Shown here in pieces: positions 1-9,989 of a stretch of 64,000 bases of DNA; within the stretch, counting starts at the first letter, position 1, and every line of letters begins with the position of its first letter. The stretch spans positions 5,649,467 to 5,713,466 of the forward strand of contig NC_086382.1 in assembly GCF_036588685.1 (NCBI RefSeq), given 5' to 3'. This DNA is from Mytilus trossulus (lineage: Eukaryota; Mollusca; Bivalvia; Mytilida; Mytilidae). Below the pieces are notes generated by a model. The model was not told the DNA's origin and did not search any database. It saw only the letters and a list, made by a program, of their open reading frames with translations. Position numbers and translations under genes: made by a program.

Positions 1-264
1 AAAAGCAATTTTAAAAAGATCCAACAAATAAGATAAATCGTTTACGCTCTATAAACAAGTGACAATTCCGACCATGGCATACACTAGTCATTAGGTGTAC
101 ACGTCTGTATGTTGTTTTCTAGTAGTCTATTTGTTACTTTTTTGTCGTATTATTGCTGTCTCATTGACGTTTACCATCTCCATTGATTCATGATACATAG
201 CAACCATCATTTAATGATCATAAAATCCAATTTAAGATACTTTAAAAAAAGCCAAATTATCAAA
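1..264. other. Intergenic, downstream of first TRIM gene
   Basis: No gene seen. Around 105-190 there is weak resemblance to the flank that precedes the TRIM remnants at 6690-6780 and 24420-24500 (the words ctgtctcattga and taccatct recur). This suggests a diverged fourth copy of the same duplicated flank. Confidence 0.3.
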
Positions 265-362
265 TGCAGTTTATTTTATTTTACACAATTTTTTAACTGG
301 AACTTTCCACGAACTGAATGTCAAAATAAACTGGTAAGTGTTTTCTTTTAAAGCGCATCACC
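265..362 (-). pseudogene. Partial duplicate of TRIM 3' end
   Basis: This stretch of about 100 bp repeats the last codons of the neighbouring TRIM gene (389-482). The words aactggaactttccacgaa, aaataaac and agcgcatcaccca recur in the same order and orientation. It has point changes and small gaps and does not continue into a longer frame. It is a non-coding remnant directly downstream of the intact gene, the same layout as the remnants at 7043-7382 and 24762-25093. Confidence 0.65.
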
Positions 363-391
363 CAAGTGTGTTTTGTTTGCGAAATGCAGCT

Positions 392-2326
392 TTATTCAAC
401 TTCACATACGTATACTGGAACTTTCCACGAATTAAATGTTAAAATAAACCGGTTAGTATTTCGTTTGAAGCGCATCACCCATGGATATCCAGTGATTGTG
501 TTGTCTATATCTGCCACGGGTACGATCTGGATAAGTTGTCCAGTAGAGGTCAGCTGATGAATATTATGTGAAGCGTATCCTACTACGTATATTTTCCCTT
601 CTTTATCAATTTCCTGATTATACGGATTTGATAATTTATCATGGTTGTACTGAAATCCTTTACCCACAGCCGATTCAAAGTTGATCGTGTGTCCCCCCTT
701 ACAGTAAATGTATTCACCTTTCTGGTAACTAGTAACGAATCGTGTATCTGAGCTTGTTGTTTGTATTTGTTTTATCTTAGCCCCCGTTTCAGCGTTTAAC
801 CAAGAAATGGTACCGTTTCTGGCTGTTATGTACTGATTGTCAACCAAACATAATCCCCACAAAGGAACACTGCTATCTAATGTCTTAACTAATGTTAACG
901 ATTTCACATTGATTATAAATATCTTCTCTGTATTTGAAGACACGGCTACAGTGCAATCATTCACCTTTGTAATATCAGTCGGGGGTTTCAGAATGTTTAA
1001 TATATCAATTTGTTTCCCATTTGTATCATTATGAACCACCCTTTTCTTGTCATGATCGGTTATAATGATGTCGTCGTTAAAGAATATTCCACTGATAAAA
1101 CTACCTCTAATGTCGATTTTGAACAACACTTTTATCTTTTCAGTATGGACGTTTACAGTCTTTAAACCCTGAAAAGACGGCATTTTTTCACTTAAATGTA
1201 GGTGACCGAAGCGAACCGTATCTGAAACAATTTCTGTAGCTTCAAACTTAATAGACACGTCCCTTATTCCTTGTATAACTGTAGACCAATCCTTTTCGAA
1301 CTGAGGAATTTTCCTTGAAATCTCCTCTAATTTGACGAAGCATTGTAGTTCAGATCCCTCGGATAGACACGTTTCAAATAAATTCTTCCAATGATCAAAC
1401 TTACTCTTCAATGTTAACAATTCTGTGGAATCTTCACTTAGTCTAAGAAGATTGTCTTTCCTTGCACCATTTATTTCGTCTTTTATCTTATTTTCTATTT
1501 TATTCAATTTTTCATTTATTTTTTGGCGCATGTTTGCAACTTCCATTAAGACAGCATCTGTTTCTTTTTTGAAATTTGTCGTATAATGGTTTCGTTTTTT
1601 GACAACTCCATCTAATTTTTTACCTGTTTCGTTTAACTTATTCATTAGTTCCTGTGCTTTTTTAGACTCCTTTACACCAGATACAGCCTTATCTATGGCA
1701 ACCACGTGATCGCATTTTCTGTGGTGTACAGTAGCACAAATGGTACAACATGGCTGGGTGTGATCCTTGCAGTATATTTCTATTGTCTTGTCTGGATGTT
1801 CGTCGCAAGTAACAGACGCACAAATATTTGTAATAGGCGTTTCTTCATGCATGTCTTTGATCGGTACTATCTTGTGATTTCGCGCCATTTTGTATGATCT
1901 GTGATAGTCTTCACAAGTATCACAATATGCTTCCTGACAAACCGTACACCAAGAAATTGCCTCTTTAGACACATTTTTACCGCTACAAGTATCACAAAGT
2001 TTTTCGGTTTTCTTCATTGCTTTCCTATCCATCATCGAAACGACAAAATAATTACCCGGCAAAGATCTAGCCCATGTCTCAGGATTCTTCAAATTGTCTC
2101 CCATAGGAATAAAGCGACGACATACCGGGCATTTGAATCCCTTTAAGTTGTTTCCTTTCGCCTTTGAAACAATATATGAACTTATACAAGTCTCACAAAA
2201 CGTATGAAGGCACGGTAAATACTTTGGCTGTTTAAATATTTCAAAACATATACTACACGTCAATAAATCGACAAAATCTCCTTTTATGTGTTCAGCTTCT
2301 TCCCCCACGTTTAACGATGTCGCCAT
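392..2326 (-). CDS. TRIM-like RING/B-box E3 ubiquitin ligase, 644 aa
   Basis: Intact single-exon gene for a tripartite-motif protein. Residues 24-69 form a C3HC4 RING finger (C24, C27, C39, H41, C44, C47, C66, C69), the module that recruits an E2 ubiquitin-conjugating enzyme. B-box 1 spans about C111-H151. B-box 2 spans about C174-H207, with the motif CDEHPDK and later YCKDH. A Lys/Glu-rich heptad-like stretch at about 215-350 is the expected dimerising coiled coil. Residues about 390-644 have repeated short beta-strand blocks, including an NHL-like segment (KIYVVGYASHNIHQL), so a beta-propeller-like C-terminus is likely. The open frame extends to 2341 only through a TTG; the start chosen is the ATG at 2326, which has A at -3 and G at +4 and matches the MATS/MASP start of the paralogues. 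The stop at 392-394 overlaps an AATAAA (391-396). Role: cytosolic ubiquitin ligase, target unknown; an immune role is inference. Confidence 0.9.
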   Translation of the reverse strand: MATSLNVGEEAEHIKGDFVDLLTCSICFEIFKQPKYLPCLHTFCETCISSYIVSKAKGNNLKGFKCPVCRRFIPMGDNLKNPETWARSLPGNYFVVSMMDRKAMKKTEKLCDTCSGKNVSKEAISWCTVCQEAYCDTCEDYHRSYKMARNHKIVPIKDMHEETPITNICASVTCDEHPDKTIEIYCKDHTQPCCTICATVHHRKCDHVVAIDKAVSGVKESKKAQELMNKLNETGKKLDGVVKKRNHYTTNFKKETDAVLMEVANMRQKINEKLNKIENKIKDEINGARKDNLLRLSEDSTELLTLKSKFDHWKNLFETCLSEGSELQCFVKLEEISRKIPQFEKDWSTVIQGIRDVSIKFEATEIVSDTVRFGHLHLSEKMPSFQGLKTVNVHTEKIKVLFKIDIRGSFISGIFFNDDIIITDHDKKRVVHNDTNGKQIDILNILKPPTDITKVNDCTVAVSSNTEKIFIINVKSLTLVKTLDSSVPLWGLCLVDNQYITARNGTISWLNAETGAKIKQIQTTSSDTRFVTSYQKGEYIYCKGGHTINFESAVGKGFQYNHDKLSNPYNQEIDKEGKIYVVGYASHNIHQLTSTGQLIQIVPVADIDNTITGYPWVMRFKRNTNRFILTFNSWKVPVYVCEVE

Positions 2327-3225
2327 TTTATCATCATACAAACATTTATAAAATTTCCTTGTTCAAAGAATTTCAACTGATAAATATCTAAGTACTTACA
2401 TACTAATTTCAGTGTACGGATGTTGGTACTTTGTCGAACACTTTATTTATAACAAAAGTATATATCATAATTTTAACGGTGACGTGTTCGTTTGTGTTCT
2501 TTGCATTTCTTCCGGGGTCAATGTTTGACTGGCTAGTTAAAAAAAAACGATGTCAAAATTAAGAGTTTTGTAAATTGAAAACTTATTAAGAAATTATCCT
2601 CAAATATTAATAAATAAAAATCTTGTCCTCCTATGTGAAATACCCGTAAAAAAGTAAGTAAAAGATGTCAAAAAGAGAAAGATGCTAAGTATTGCGATCA
2701 GTTCGTGAAAGATCTGATCTTATATCGTATTATAAATGCTATCAAATGCAACTTTACGTTAAACTTTGCGCAAAAAATGTTTGTATAATCAACAGCAAAG
2801 CAAAGGAAAAACAGTATATGTCTGTAAAAACCATTATACTTCCTCAATAACACTGCACAATAAGGTAACAAAAATGCAGAACATTAACATTAGAAAACAC
2901 AATCATGTGTGAATTATTGATGGAAAAGCACGTTTTATTTTAGTTAGATTTTACTATACCACACGTCATTGGAAATTGAATCACTAGTTGATCAGGTAGT
3001 GTAGAAAGTGTTATCGTATTTCCTCGAGAAAATGATCAGAATATTTATGAAATTTGTTTTTTGTTAATATTTAAAGAGGATTTATCGTGAAAGACCACAC
3101 TATTAAATATCTGTAACAATGGATAAACTGTTAATTAGACCACATTATTGTCCTCAAATCTAAGCTAAAACATTGGAGGAAAACGAAACAGAATGTTATC
3201 TAAGGGCCCCATTGGAAATAAAATC
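2327..3225. other. Upstream region of first TRIM gene
   Basis: About 900 bp without a gene. The first 70 bp upstream of the ATG share words with the upstream regions of the TRIM copies at 14617 and 19977 (cttccttgtt, ataaatatctaa), so promoter or 5' UTR sequence was duplicated with the genes. Nothing else was recognised. Confidence 0.5.
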
Positions 3226-3685
3226 TCATGTTGGTTGACCGTTATGGAATAACCGTTTCACTAATGATATCGGATATGTTCCTAACGTCGTAACTACAAT
3301 TCCCTTCCCTTTCATGAATGTTACTTACCGAATTAGACAATTTACCGGATTTGTTTAAACATAAGCAACATGACGGTTGCCACTTCTGGAGCAGGATCTG
3401 CTTACCCTTCCGGAGCACCTGAGATCACCCCTAGTTTTTGGTAGGGTTCGTGTTGTTTATTCTTTAGTTTTCTTTGTTGTGTCATGTGTACTATTGAAGA
3501 CCTGTTGGTGAATTTCCGCTGGTTTTTTGCTATGGTCGGGTTGTTGTCTCTTTGATACATTCCCCATTTCCATTCTCAATTTTATTGTTGGTCTGTTTGT
3601 CCTTTTCATTTTTAGCCATGGCGTTGTCAGTTTATAATCAATTTATGAGTTTGACTGTCCCTCTGATATCTTTCGTCCCTCTTTT
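3226..3685 (+). mobile_element. Retroelement 3' UTR remnant with nested insertion
   Basis: Matches the 3' part of the retroelement at 19200-19572. It has the ttggttgaccgttatgg coding tail, the gagcaggatctgcttaccc and cttccggagcacctgag words, and the terminal gccatggcgttgtcag to tttcgtccctctttt block. A piece of about 90 bp (about 3498-3588, gaagacctgttggtg to ctcaattttatt) interrupts it. That piece is a second dispersed repeat, also seen at 6841-6976 and 24562-24698. TATTG stands on both sides of the insert, a possible 5-bp target duplication. The element is dead and lacks most of its length. Confidence 0.65.
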
Positions 3686-3779
3686 ATTACAAATAAGGTA
3701 AACAGTTTAACTCGGTAGGTCCGTTAGTGAAAAAGGAACGATATTTTTGTTTCGACATCAGAAAAATATGCGATATCAT

Positions 3780-4345
3780 CTATGAAACAGATATTCCATA
3801 ACGGTCAATCAACTCGTGATGGCGTCCGTAGAATTTATGAAGGGATGAAATCAACGTCACAATTTGGAACTCTTGGTTTAATTGCTTTCTTGTAAGCAAC
3901 GACCCTCTATCAAGGAAATCCTGATAGAAAATACAAGCCCTTGAATATCTTATCAATTTGGAGATATAAACTCCGTATGCAGGCGCTGCGATAATATTGC
4001 TAAATAAAATAGGAAAGTTCACAATAGGGAAGCTGAAATCATTTCTTCTTTGTAAAGTTTTGTCTTTAACCGACCTTATTGATAATTTATAGATGTAATT
4101 CAAAAGATGAGACCAACTTAATTGTATCTGGTGTATCCTTTATCTCTAGTTCGATGAAATAGATGCAATCAACATAGTTACAAATTTTGAATTATTTAGT
4201 GAGCGAACATCATCTATATACTAGTATAGCGGAAAGTACAGATTAAGGATATTTCTTCCTCAAATGTTCCAGTATGACGTCAGCCTCATAAGAGTAAAGG
4301 AACAAGTCGGTAAGAAAAGCGACACAGTTGGTACTCATGGGAATG
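3780..4345 (-). pseudogene. Reverse transcriptase fragment of a retroelement
   Basis: The 3780-4103 part reads on the minus strand as a reverse-transcriptase C-terminal region (DFSFPIVNFP, APAYGVYISKLIRYSRAC, LHKFYGRHHELIDRYGISVS). The sequence at 4104-4345 continues the same protein upstream, with the catalytic YIDDV-type motif near 4205-4226 and an IPM-TNC / LFLYSYEAD block near 4260-4345. Frameshifts and small insertions separate the blocks. It lies tail to tail with the plus-strand fragment at 3226-3685. I recognise the family from mollusc genomes but cannot place it firmly; Penelope-like or another non-LTR class is possible. Confidence 0.7.
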
Positions 4346-5688
4346 ACGATAGTTTGTGCTCAAAAAGAAATTTGGTATTTTCAACTCTTTGAATCTTTGA
4401 AGCCCGCTTTTGATTGCTGATAAAATTAATGTTAATTATTTAGAAAGAGGTTTTGTGCAGCACTTGGAAGACCCAGGAATATACTTGTGTTTGTACGGAC
4501 ACTTGTGTAGTGATTATTGACGCTCTAATCAAGTAAAAAAGCTAACTAAAGTACGACATTGAAGAGCATTTATTATCGAAAATTCGAAAGATTTTGCCAA
4601 ATACTTTCCCGCCTATAATATGTTAGGGGTTATTGATAAAGATATCATAAAGAACAGGATCTCATTGAAGAATTTTGACCTGTTTGCACGCACCATATAT
4701 TCAGGCTTAGTACTTCTTGTATGTCTTTTTAATTATGTTAATTTAAATGGGACAAATTTCCTTTAAGGATTATGTACCCTTGTGTTGATTCAATGCTAAA
4801 CATATGGAATTTTTATTGAAAATCCACAGCATTCATCCTTTTTCTCTCATATGTGGCAATTTCATGACTGATGGATATAAGATTATTGGATGCAGTACTA
4901 GCATTGATGTCCTGAAAACGAACTAAAGAAAGGAAGCTATTGGTGAAAATTAATTAAAATATGAACCAAATCAAGTACACCTTTGTATTTTGGAATTTAT
5001 AGGTTACTTAGAACGTTTGGGAAAAAATAAACACTAGCACATCATAGAAAAGCCCGTGAGTAATCTATGTTTCAAATTTTATAACAACAATCTCTGTATA
5101 AAAGTTTGTGGGTTTTCTATAAAAATCTTGGTTTAATTGTCACAAAGTACTCTGTTTCTATTAAATGCAACAACACAATTAATAATAATACTTTGCATGA
5201 AGTTTCCCCTTGGTATATGTACAAAATGGCCTATCTCTATTATTCATTACATCTGTAGTTTTCAAACAATTGAAGTTTGAAAAATTCGTACAAAAATGGT
5301 TATAGAAGGGGTCATAAACCTTAATTTCGTTTGCATAACTACTAAAGTGTATACTCTAAATATATATATTAAACCATGACCCGCCATAACCTTATTCCTA
5401 AATAAAAGTAATTTCACATGTTTTAGCCATTCATGTGGGTATTCAATTATACCAATAACATAGTGTCGCGATAGTTACGCTTCTAAATAAGTTCATTATG
5501 ACATGATCTCTCACGATCTAGTTCACTGTAATAAAAAAATCAGATCTTGATCTTTCACATTGTGCAGTTGATATGCCGAGAAAAGGAGTTAATCAACAAG
5601 GCTATAGTGATTTAACTATTGTTTCACCCTCAACTCATATAAAGTCCCTGTCACATGGTAATCATTTACTCTTACATGTTCATCGGAA
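4346..5688. other. Intergenic, nothing recognised
   Basis: AT-rich sequence with no long open frame and no repeat that I recognise. The first part may be further upstream sequence of the reverse transcriptase fragment that ends near 4345, too diverged to read. Confidence 0.4.
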
Positions 5689-6150
5689 TGTGTCAAGGTT
5701 TGCCTATTTTTGTATTGGACATAAGTAATGATTAAAGTGCTTTATAAAAAAGATGTGTATGCGTTCTGGATATATAATCTGTTTATCTTGATAACAATAA
5801 GCTGCCTGATATTTGTATAAGAATGCAAACCATACGAATGTCTCACATGTCTCACTGACAATCCTACCACATGTATTTGTTTGTATATGTCAAAAGAACA
5901 TTTGATTAATACAATAATTTTGAAATATAAAGTAATAATCTTAACGGAACATATCAAAATTTGCTAAGTTTCAACTAGTGAAGTATCCAATGTATATATT
6001 TAATGCACCTTTTTTCTTTTCATTACTTGTTAAAGATCGTTATATAACATAACAAAAATCTTTCTGTATTGGTATTAAAATGTACAATTAATTCCATAAG
6101 GCTTATTGATATATCTCTCTCTATCTAAATATCTGCGGTACAGACGAAGT

Positions 6151-6284
6151 AAAATTGAGAATGGAAATGGGGAATGTGTCAAAGAGACAACCCAACCATA
6201 GAAATAAAAAAACAGCAGAAGGTCACCAACAGGTCTTCAATGTAGCGAGAAATTCCCGCACCCGGAGGCGTCCTTCAGCTGGCC
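6151..6284 (-). repeat. Dispersed repeat, left arm of an inverted pair
   Basis: The minus-strand copy of the repeat at 6841-6976: gaatgtgtcaaagagacaac and ggtcaccaacaggtcttcaa here are the reverse complement of words there. Copy B lacks it: near 24200 the sequence passes from gacgaagt to tactctgtttgtcc with only a short unrelated filler. I know this repeat as abundant in Mytilus. The short open frame through it is not a gene. Confidence 0.75.
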
Positions 6285-6446
6285 ACGTTTACACTCTGTT
6301 TGTCCAAAGTCTCTTTGGTGGTTTTATTGTTCTATTTTTGTTCTGATGAAATTAGTGCTGGTGGCAGATCTTTTGTTGTGACTTGTTTTTGCCAAATCTA
6401 TTATTGACTAAGAACGAATATTAAGAGCTTTGTTATTGTACAGATA

Positions 6447-6651
6447 CTGTGGATTCATTATTAGTGGGATACCAATTTTCGTGGCTTTCGTTGGTACTGG
6501 TAAACAACGAAGTAAAATATTCAACGAATAACAAATTTTCTATAGGCTTGTATGTAGAATTCGGCAAAACCACGAAATTAAATATCCACGAACTTGCAAG
6601 TTTTCCATAACCCACGAAAATTGGTACCCACGAATATAAATGAATCCACAG
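6447..6651. mobile_element. MITE, 205 bp, TA target duplication
   Basis: The ends are perfect inverted repeats (CTGTGGATTCAT and ATGAATCCACAG), and the similarity continues inward through accaattttcgtgg and ccacgaaaattggt. TA flanks both sides (6445-6446 and 6652-6653). Both paralogous flanks lack it: 24365-24385 reads agatacctattttcg across the site, and 17575-17590 reads gacaccttttt. No open frame. The family (tgtggattcat, cgtgg words) is common in bivalves. A TA duplication fits a Tc1/mariner-type or similar parent, which is inference. Confidence 0.8.
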
Positions 6652-6789
6652 TACCTTTTTCGAAGACTATCTATTTTGGGATTGTTTTTGTTTCTCGTTT
6701 GGTTACTATCTCATTGAAGTGTATACCGTCTACATCACTACTCAATGCATAATACACCTTAACTCAATGTCACTGTTTTGAATCGATTT

Positions 6790-6976
6790 CAGTTAAGTAT
6801 GGCGTTCATTATCACTCAATTAGTATATACATTTGTTTAGGGGCCATCTGAAGGACACCTCCGGGTTCGGGATTTTCTCGCTGCATTGAAGACCTGTTGG
6901 TGACCTACTACTATCGTCTTCTCTATGGTCGGGTTGTTGTCTCTTTGACACATTCCCCATTTCTATTCTCAATTTT
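6790..6976 (+). repeat. Dispersed mussel repeat
   Basis: Runs from agttaagtatggcgttcatt to ctcaatttt. It is also present at 24510-24698, with fragments at 3498-3588 and 14229-14300, and inverted at 6151-6284. The third flank copy near 17710 lacks it and reads from gaattgattt directly into ctgatatttt, so it is an insertion younger than that duplication. No coding capacity. Confidence 0.65.
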
Positions 6977-7042
6977 ATTCTGATATTTTATTTCATTACA
7001 ATACAAATATCAATAACTCATGTATTAGTTTATTTTAAAGTA

Positions 7043-7382
7043 ACAGCTTATTAAATTCCATATATACGTATACTGGAACATTCGAACAATGAAATATTAA
7101 AGAAAACGATTAGTATTTTGTTTAAAGCATATCACCCAATGACCTCCAGTAATTGTATTGTCGATATCTGGTTAAGGAATGATACGGGTAAGTTGCCAAA
7201 CACAATCACTTTTGAAACAATATCAGTTCTTATACAAGTCTTTCAAAATGTGTAAAGACACGTTAAACATTTTGGATGTAATAATGTTCAGACAAACAGT
7301 ACACGTCAACAAATTCTCAAAGTCTTCTTTTAAAGATTCAACTTATTCCTTCACGTTAAACGAAGTCGCCTTTTATCCTTGT
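7043..7382 (-). pseudogene. Internally deleted TRIM remnant
   Basis: Only the two ends of a TRIM gene remain, fused. 7043-7190 matches the last codons (cgtatactggaac, agcatatcaccc, attgtattgtcgatatctg). About 7210-7382 matches the first codons around the RING finger (gaaacaatatcag, cttatacaagtct, acagtacacgtcaac, gaagtcgcc). About 1.6 kb of gene body is missing and the start codon is gone. A homologous remnant with the same junction lies at 24762-25093, so the deletion predates the block duplication. It lies 160 bp downstream of an intact TRIM gene. Confidence 0.75.
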
Positions 7383-7429
7383 TACTGACATTCCTAGATA
7401 ACAAATCTCAATATGTATCTATGTAATGC

Positions 7430-7435
7430 TTTATT
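7430..7435 (-). promoter_or_regulatory. Candidate polyadenylation signal
   Basis: AATAAA on the minus strand, about 105 nt past the TRIM stop codon at 7541-7543. The duplicate gene has it too (25169-25174), in the same context. Confidence 0.4.
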
Positions 7436-7540
7436 GAACAAAATTAATAAAAGAAAAAAGTTACAGAGACGTTTTCAAAAATCATTATTTGAAAGAAAAA
7501 TGCAGTATTTTAAAACCCATATAGTTATGATAAATGTAGC

Positions 7541-9478
7541 TTATTCAATTTCACATACTAGCACTGGACCTGCCGATGCATGAAATGTTAAGAGAAATCG
7601 GTTAGTATTTCGCTTGAAGCGCATCACCCAAGGACATCCAGTTATTGTACTATCGATATCTGATACTGGTATAATACGGATGAGTTGTCCAGTAGGGGTC
7701 AGCTGATGAATGTTGTTTGAGGAGTATCCTACAACGTACATATTCCCTTCTTCATCAATTTCCTGATTGTACGGATCTGATAAATTACTGTGTTTATACT
7801 CAAAACCTTTACCCAACGCTGACTCAAATTTAATAGAGTGGTCTACATTTCTATAAATGTACTCATTTTTCTTGTAACAAGTGACAAATCGTGTGTCTGC
7901 GCTTGTTGGTAATTCTTTTATTTTAGCACCTGTTGCAGCGGTTAACCATGAAATAGAATTATCGTAAGTAGTTATGAATTCATCTTCTACCAAACATAAT
8001 CCCCACACAGGAGCATTAATATCTAAAGTCTTTACCAAAGTTAACGGTTTTACGTTAACTATACAAATCTTCCGTGCATAAGAAGACACGGCTACAGTCC
8101 GATCGTTCACTTTACAGATATCTGTAGGATCGGTCGGAATGTCCAATACTTCTTTTAGCTTCCCGGTTATGTCATGACAAACTATCCTGTTTCGATTATA
8201 GTCGGTTATAATGATATCGTCGTTAAAGAATATACCACTGATGCAACTACCTTTAATGTCAATTGTAAATATTACTTTTATCTGTCCAGTATGAAAGTTT
8301 ATAGCCTTAAATCCAGGAAGAGACGGTCTTGTTTCGTTTAAATGTAGGCGACCGAGGCATTCAATATTTGAAACAGTGTTTGTAGCTTCGAATTCTACCG
8401 ATAAGTCCTTAATTTCTTTTACAACTTTAAACAAATCATTTTCAAACTGTGGCATTCTCCTGGAAATCTCCTCCATTTTGACCAAGCATTGTATATCAGA
8501 CCCTTGTGACAAACACGCTTCAAATATATTCTTCCAATGATCAAAAGTATTCTTCAAAACCGATAGTTCAGTAGAATCTTCACTTAGTCTGTGAAGATGT
8601 TGTTGTCTTGTACTATTTACCTCTTCTCTTATTTCATTTTCCATTTTATCCAATTTGTCATTTAATCTTTTACGCATGTTTGCAATTTCTACCAAGACGA
8701 TATCTATTTCATTTTTGAAATGTGTTGTATTCTGATTTCGATTTTTAATAATATCTTCTATTGTTTTACTTCTTTTTACTAACTTTTTGGTAAGTTCCTG
8801 CGCATGTGTAGATAGCTTCACACCGGAAACAGCTGTATCTATGGTAACCACGTGTTCACATTTCCTATGGTGAATAGTGGCACAAACGGTACAACATGAC
8901 TGGGAGTGATCTTTGCAGTATATTTCGATTGTCTTGTCTGGATGTTCATCACAAGCAACAAACGCACACACATTTGAACAAGACACATCTTCAATTATGT
9001 TTTCAATCGGTACTATCTTATGATTTCGAGACACTTTAAAAGTTTTATGATTTGTTTCACACGTATCGCAATATGCTTCTTCACAACCCATACACCATGA
9101 TGTTGCTTCTTCTTCGGAAACACCTTTACTGGTACAAGCATCGCAAAATTTCTCAGCTTTCTTCATTGCTTTTCTATCGATCATCGAAACGACAAAATGA
9201 TTTCCTGGCAAATTTTTAGCCCATGTCTCAGGATTCTCAGTACTGTCTCCAATATGTACAAGGCGATGACATATTGGGCATTTGAATCCCTCTTGGTTTT
9301 GTTCCTTCACGGTAGAAACAATATACGTACTTATACAGCTCTCACAAAACGTGTGTAGGCACGGCAAATACTTCGGCTGTTTAAATGTTTCTTCACAAAT
9401 AGTACACGTTAATAATTCGGAAAAATCTTCATTGATAGGTGTAATTTCTTCTTCTACCAAATTAATCGAAGTTGCCAT
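7541..9478 (-). CDS. TRIM-like RING/B-box E3 ubiquitin ligase, 645 aa
   Basis: Intact single-exon paralogue of the gene at 392-2326, starting at the ATG at 9478. The C3HC4 RING has all ligands (C25, C28, C40, H42, C45, C48, C67, C70). B-box 1 begins at FCDACTSKGVS and ends near the NHKIVPI block; B-box 2 is CDEHPDK to HHRKCEHV. A charged coiled coil follows, then a C-terminal propeller-like region with the NHL-like block NMYVVGYSSNNIHQL. It is close to the pseudogene at 25275-27220, which lies in the duplicated block. An A/T-only run near 9536-9551 lies 60-70 bp upstream of the ATG and could hold a TATA element. Expected activity: transfer of ubiquitin to targets bound by the C-terminal domain; the target cannot be read from sequence. 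Confidence 0.9.
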   Translation of the reverse strand: MATSINLVEEEITPINEDFSELLTCTICEETFKQPKYLPCLHTFCESCISTYIVSTVKEQNQEGFKCPICHRLVHIGDSTENPETWAKNLPGNHFVVSMIDRKAMKKAEKFCDACTSKGVSEEEATSWCMGCEEAYCDTCETNHKTFKVSRNHKIVPIENIIEDVSCSNVCAFVACDEHPDKTIEIYCKDHSQSCCTVCATIHHRKCEHVVTIDTAVSGVKLSTHAQELTKKLVKRSKTIEDIIKNRNQNTTHFKNEIDIVLVEIANMRKRLNDKLDKMENEIREEVNSTRQQHLHRLSEDSTELSVLKNTFDHWKNIFEACLSQGSDIQCLVKMEEISRRMPQFENDLFKVVKEIKDLSVEFEATNTVSNIECLGRLHLNETRPSLPGFKAINFHTGQIKVIFTIDIKGSCISGIFFNDDIIITDYNRNRIVCHDITGKLKEVLDIPTDPTDICKVNDRTVAVSSYARKICIVNVKPLTLVKTLDINAPVWGLCLVEDEFITTYDNSISWLTAATGAKIKELPTSADTRFVTCYKKNEYIYRNVDHSIKFESALGKGFEYKHSNLSDPYNQEIDEEGNMYVVGYSSNNIHQLTPTGQLIRIIPVSDIDSTITGCPWVMRFKRNTNRFLLTFHASAGPVLVCEIE

Positions 9479-9989
9479 TTGTCTCCTGATAAAAGTTCCT
9501 AGTTCAAATACCGACTAATATCTGTACAACAATATGTATATATATATATTATAATGTTAAGTGTACCGATAAATATAGTTTGTCGTCTACAAATTCATAA
9601 TTAATTTGTGAATGATTATGCTTGCTGAAACGGTCTGTCTATATTCATTACAAAATCACTAGCGAGAATGTTCTGTAGACTGATTCTTAAAGGAGATATA
9701 CGTATCATAACGTAATATTTATTAAAAGACGATCATCAAATTACATTTCGTAAACACACCACAGTTTAACATACTTTTCATACAATTGTTTGACGGTATT
9801 TACCACTATTTTCTTCTTTTATATGCTTTCTCTTAGAAGCATCCCGGTTTTTTGTGTCTTTAAATGATACTTGTACTGTTCAGAAATAGAAAACAAAGGT
9901 CATAGAAATTCTGTAATGTACCATAACCCTTAACTAAGATTAAAAATCAAGAAGACCTGACAAGCTTACTTTCTCAAATGTAAATGTAT

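Noticed and set aside
2327-2341. N-terminal extension of the first TRIM protein (five residues)
   Set aside because: It depends on a TTG start; the ATG at 2326 has a good context and matches the paralogues.
2390-2402. Splice donor (GTAAGTA on the minus strand) upstream of the first TRIM gene
   Set aside because: No acceptor lies far enough downstream before the ATG to make an intron of plausible length, and the paralogues lack it.
5742-5957. Short open frames in the duplicated flank (also 23794-23985)
   Set aside because: The frame is not kept between the two copies and lies on different strands, so it is not coding.
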